Positions 61,559 to 64,000 of a stretch of DNA of 64,000 nucleotides are shown piece after piece. The position numbers were made by a program, and so were the translations under genes. Origin of the DNA: Aquipseudomonas guryensis (GTDB lineage Bacteria > Pseudomonadota > Gammaproteobacteria > Pseudomonadales > Pseudomonadaceae); NCBI RefSeq assembly GCF_014164785.1, contig NZ_JACJFN010000002.1, positions 620,001 through 684,000 on the forward strand, given 5' to 3'. Position 1 is the stretch's first letter. Each line of letters starts with the position of its first letter. The notes beneath the pieces were generated by a model. That model saw only the letters and a list, made by a program, of their open reading frames with translations, was not told where the DNA came from and did no database searches.

Positions 61559-62872
61559 ATGACCCGTTTGAAAGGCCCCGATCTCCTGGCCCTTGGCTTC
61601 ATGACTTTTGCCCTGTTCCTTGGTGCCGGCAACATCATCTTCCCACCCAGCGCCGGTATGGCGGCGGGGGAGAACCTGTGGGCCGCCGCCCTCGGTTTCC
61701 TGCTGACCGGCGTCGGCTTGCCGCTGCTCACCGTGGTCGCCCTGGCCCGCGTCGGCGGTGGCATGGCCAACCTGACTGCGCCACTGGGGCGCAAGGCCGG
61801 AACGCTGTTCGCAGTGGCGGTCTATCTGGCCATCGGCCCGCTGTTCGCCACGCCACGCACTGCGGTGGTGTCGTTCGAGATGGGTGTGGCGCCGTTCAGC
61901 GGCAACAGTGACCTGGCGCTGATGATCTACAGCGTCGCTTATTTCGCCGTGGTGCTGTTCCTCTCGCTCAATCCAGGACAATTGGTCGACCGCATCGGCA
62001 AGTACATTACCCCGGTGCTGCTCGCTGCCTTGCTGGTCCTCGGTGGCGCGGCGCTGCTGGCGCCGGCCGGTGAGATTGGCCAGAGCAGCGCCGACTATCA
62101 GGACATGCCACTGATACAGGGCTTCCTGCAGGGCTACCTGACCATGGATACCCTGGGCGCGCTGGTGTTCGGCATCGTGATCGCCACTGCCATCCGTGGC
62201 CGCGGGGTAAGCGACAGCCGCCTGGTCACGCGCTACTCGGTGATCGCCGGCCTGATCGCCGCTGCCGGTCTGTCGCTGGTCTACCTGTCGCTGTTCTATC
62301 TTGGCGCCACCAGCCAGGGCATTGCCGGCGATGCGCAGAACGGCGTGCAAATTCTCACCGCCTATGTGCAGTTCACCTTCGGCACGCCGGGCAGCCTGCT
62401 GTTGGCGGTGGTTATCACCCTGGCCTGCCTGACCACTGCCGTGGGCCTGTTGACCGCCTGTGGCGAGTACTTCAGCGAGCTGCTGCCGGTGTCCTACCGC
62501 AAGGTGGTGCTGGCGTTCGGCCTGTTCAGCCTGCTGGTGTCCAACCAGGGGCTGTCGCAACTGATCAGCGTGTCGGTACCGGTGCTGGTCGGTCTGTACC
62601 CGCTGGCCATCGTGCTGATCGGTCTGAGCCTGCTCAGCCGCTTCTGGAACTCGGCGTCGCGGGTGTTCATTCCGGTGATGCTGGTGACTCTGCTGTTCGG
62701 CCTGGCCGATGCAATCAGTGCCGCTGGTTTCAAAGCGCTGCTGCCGGGCTTCCTCGCCCAGCTGCCATTGGCGAACGAGGGCCTGGGCTGGGTGGTGCCG
62801 GTGGCGCTGACCCTGCTGCTGGCGGCGGCGCTCGATCAGCTGCGCGGCGAGGCGCAAGCAGAAGCCTGCTAA
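61559..62872 (+). CDS. braB: Branched-chain amino acid:cation symporter (LIV-II carrier)
   Basis: The product is 437 aa, the length of P. aeruginosa BraB, with about 12 membrane helices. It takes up leucine, isoleucine and valine with Na+. The LIVCS family signature LGFMTFALFLGAGNIIFPPSAGMAAGE is at the N-terminus, and YFSELLPVSYRK and PLAIVLIGLSLLSRFW are also typical. I chose the ATG at 61559 (MTRLKGPDLL). The frame is open upstream, but those residues are not family-like. The 245-bp leader contains repeated TGTCG/CGACA motifs. A terminator follows. Confidence 0.93.
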   Translation: MTRLKGPDLLALGFMTFALFLGAGNIIFPPSAGMAAGENLWAAALGFLLTGVGLPLLTVVALARVGGGMANLTAPLGRKAGTLFAVAVYLAIGPLFATPRTAVVSFEMGVAPFSGNSDLALMIYSVAYFAVVLFLSLNPGQLVDRIGKYITPVLLAALLVLGGAALLAPAGEIGQSSADYQDMPLIQGFLQGYLTMDTLGALVFGIVIATAIRGRGVSDSRLVTRYSVIAGLIAAAGLSLVYLSLFYLGATSQGIAGDAQNGVQILTAYVQFTFGTPGSLLLAVVITLACLTTAVGLLTACGEYFSELLPVSYRKVVLAFGLFSLLVSNQGLSQLISVSVPVLVGLYPLAIVLIGLSLLSRFWNSASRVFIPVMLVTLLFGLADAISAAGFKALLPGFLAQLPLANEGLGWVVPVALTLLLAAALDQLRGEAQAEAC

Positions 62873-62879
62873 CCCCTCT

Positions 62880-62914
62880 GCGACGCGCCTGCTGGCGCGT
62901 CGCTGCTGTTTTTT
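62880..62914 (+). terminator. Terminator of braB
   Basis: GCGACGCGCC, TGCT and GGCGCGTCGC form a 10-bp stem; TGCTG then TTTTTT follow. It lies 7 bp after the stop. Confidence 0.85.
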
Positions 62915-63008
62915 GGCCGTTGTGCCTCCGATCTAAGACCGATCGCCGATTGCTGCTCGGGCTGTGCTGTCCGACAATTCAGGCATCTTTCCCGCGTAGC
63001 CCACTGTC

Positions 63009-63815
63009 ATGTCGCAATCCGTGTTCTTCGCCCACGCCAATGGTTTTCCCTCGGCCACCTACGGCAAGCTGTTCGCCGCCCTGGCGCCGGACTACCAGGT
63101 GCAGCATCTGGAACAGCACGGCCACGATCCGCGCTTCCCGGTGGATGACAACTGGCAGAACCTGGTCGATGAACTGATCGCGCACCTCGAGGCCCAGCAA
63201 CAAGCGGTCTGGGGTGTCGGTCATTCTCTCGGCGGCGTGCTGCACTACCATGCGGCGCTGCGCCGGCCTGACCTTTATCGCGGTGTGGTGATGCTCGATT
63301 CACCGCTGCTGACCCGCGTCGATCAGATGGTGATCCGCGCCGCCAAGCGCTTCGGCTTCATCGACCGAATCACTCCGGCTGGCCGCACTGTTGGGCGCCG
63401 CGAAGCCTTCAATGACTTGGCCGAGGCACGCAGCTATTTTGCCGGCAAGACCCTGTTCAGCCGATTCGATCCGCAGTGCCTGGATGACTATGTACAGCAT
63501 GGCCTGCGCCCGGATACGGACGGTTTGCGCCTGCGCTTCGATCCGGCCACCGAGATCAGCATCTACCGCAGCGTGCCGCACACCAGTCCCGGCCGCCCTC
63601 AGCAGTTGCAGGTGCCGCTGGCCCTGGTGCGCGGTCGGCACAGCCGGGTAGTGATGGCGCACCATGCGCGGCTGGTCAACCGTGTTCCCCAGGGCGAGTA
63701 TCACACCATGCCCGGCGGGCATATGTTCCCCCTGGAGCGTCCGCAAGACACCGCGCGCCTGCTGCGCGAACTGTTCAGCCGTTGGCAGGGCCAGGACATG
63801 GAGCGCAGCGCATGA
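63009..63815 (+). CDS. Alpha/beta-hydrolase
   Basis: The product is 268 aa without a signal peptide. FFAHANGFPSATYGKLFAAL supplies the oxyanion region, WGVGHSLGGVLHYHAAL the nucleophilic serine (GHSLGG), and a late histidine lies in MPGGHMFPLERP. The fold is complete. Such HANGFP-type hydrolases are common in Pseudomonas; the substrate is unknown. Its stop overlaps the next hydrolase gene by 4 nt (ATGA), so the two are translationally coupled. Confidence 0.88.
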   Translation: MSQSVFFAHANGFPSATYGKLFAALAPDYQVQHLEQHGHDPRFPVDDNWQNLVDELIAHLEAQQQAVWGVGHSLGGVLHYHAALRRPDLYRGVVMLDSPLLTRVDQMVIRAAKRFGFIDRITPAGRTVGRREAFNDLAEARSYFAGKTLFSRFDPQCLDDYVQHGLRPDTDGLRLRFDPATEISIYRSVPHTSPGRPQQLQVPLALVRGRHSRVVMAHHARLVNRVPQGEYHTMPGGHMFPLERPQDTARLLRELFSRWQGQDMERSA

Positions 63816-64000
63816 CCTTCAGCGTCGAGGAAACCCGTTTCAGCCTGCCGCATGTGGAGCTGGCCGCACACCTGTTCGGCCCCGAGGATGGCATCCCGGT
63901 GATCGCCCTGCATGGCTGGCTGGACAACGCCATGACCTACGCGCGCCTGGCGCCCAAGCTGCACGGGCTGCGCATCGTCGCGTTGGATTTTCCCGGTCAC
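63812..64000 (+). CDS. Alpha/beta-hydrolase (5' part only)
   Basis: The frame opens at the ATG at 63812, overlapping the previous stop, and runs 63 codons to the window edge. The visible part has VIALHGWLDNAMTYARLAPKL, the HGW oxyanion motif of alpha/beta hydrolases, and ends in RIVALDFPGH, the usual strand before the nucleophile elbow. The catalytic serine and histidine are beyond the window, so only the family can be given. Confidence 0.85.
   Translation, partial: MTFSVEETRFSLPHVELAAHLFGPEDGIPVIALHGWLDNAMTYARLAPKLHGLRIVALDFPGH

Overview
The window is chromosomal DNA of a Pseudomonas (Gammaproteobacteria, high GC). It has an Anr-type FNR regulator, two tandem cbb3 oxidase operons, a ccoGHIS assembly operon, hemN, aer, acnA, gltA, sdhCDAB-sucAB-lpdG-sucCD and braB, in an order I recall from P. 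aeruginosa (about PA1535 to PA1590). Nearly all of it is core genome. I see no tRNA, rRNA, CRISPR array, prophage or insertion sequence.

Layout. 1-4.7 kb: a partial rhodanese gene, a FtrA/GlxA-type regulator, an acyl-CoA dehydrogenase with a TetR-like operator, a lipoprotein hydrolase and a fused lysozyme-inhibitor-like protein. 4.7-10.7 kb: rlhA, an FKBP isomerase, apt, anr, a coiled-coil protein and hemN. 10.8-23 kb: the microaerobic respiration block: a DsbD_2-type membrane protein, ccoS, ccoI, ccoH, ccoG, then ccoNOQP-1 and ccoNOP-2. Anr boxes lie upstream of hemN and of cco2 but not cco1. 23-29 kb: an alpha/beta hydrolase, the Aer receptor, a 683-bp AT-rich gap, and an isolated pair of GDP-mannuronate precursor genes (AlgD- and AlgA-like). 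29-48 kb: acnA and a housekeeping/accessory mixture (rlmM, tusA, gamma-glutamylcyclotransferase, MATE pump, pdxB, NAD-kinase-like protein, secreted LprI-like and DUF1287 proteins, DCC thiol protein, ABC exporter, saccharopine-dehydrogenase-like protein, small M50 protease, rhtA, ppnP, exonuclease, beta-hydroxyacid dehydrogenase, DUF486 protein, YkgJ protein, START protein). 48-61.3 kb: gltA divergent from the sdh-suc TCA operon. 61.5-64 kb: braB and two alpha/beta hydrolases.

Functionally, Anr senses low oxygen and probably drives the second cbb3 oxidase and oxygen-independent haem synthesis. CcoG/H/I/S build the oxidases, Aer steers cells by redox state, and the TCA block supplies NADH and succinate electrons.

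No wholly new system is evident. The points most worth a second look are the orphan algD/algA pair with its AT-rich upstream region and candidate sigma-54 promoter, the second cco operon with a 15-codon ORF where ccoQ would be, a near-identical DNA tract shared by ccoN1 and ccoN2, the LprI-MliC fusion, and three consecutive hairpins between sdhB and sucA.
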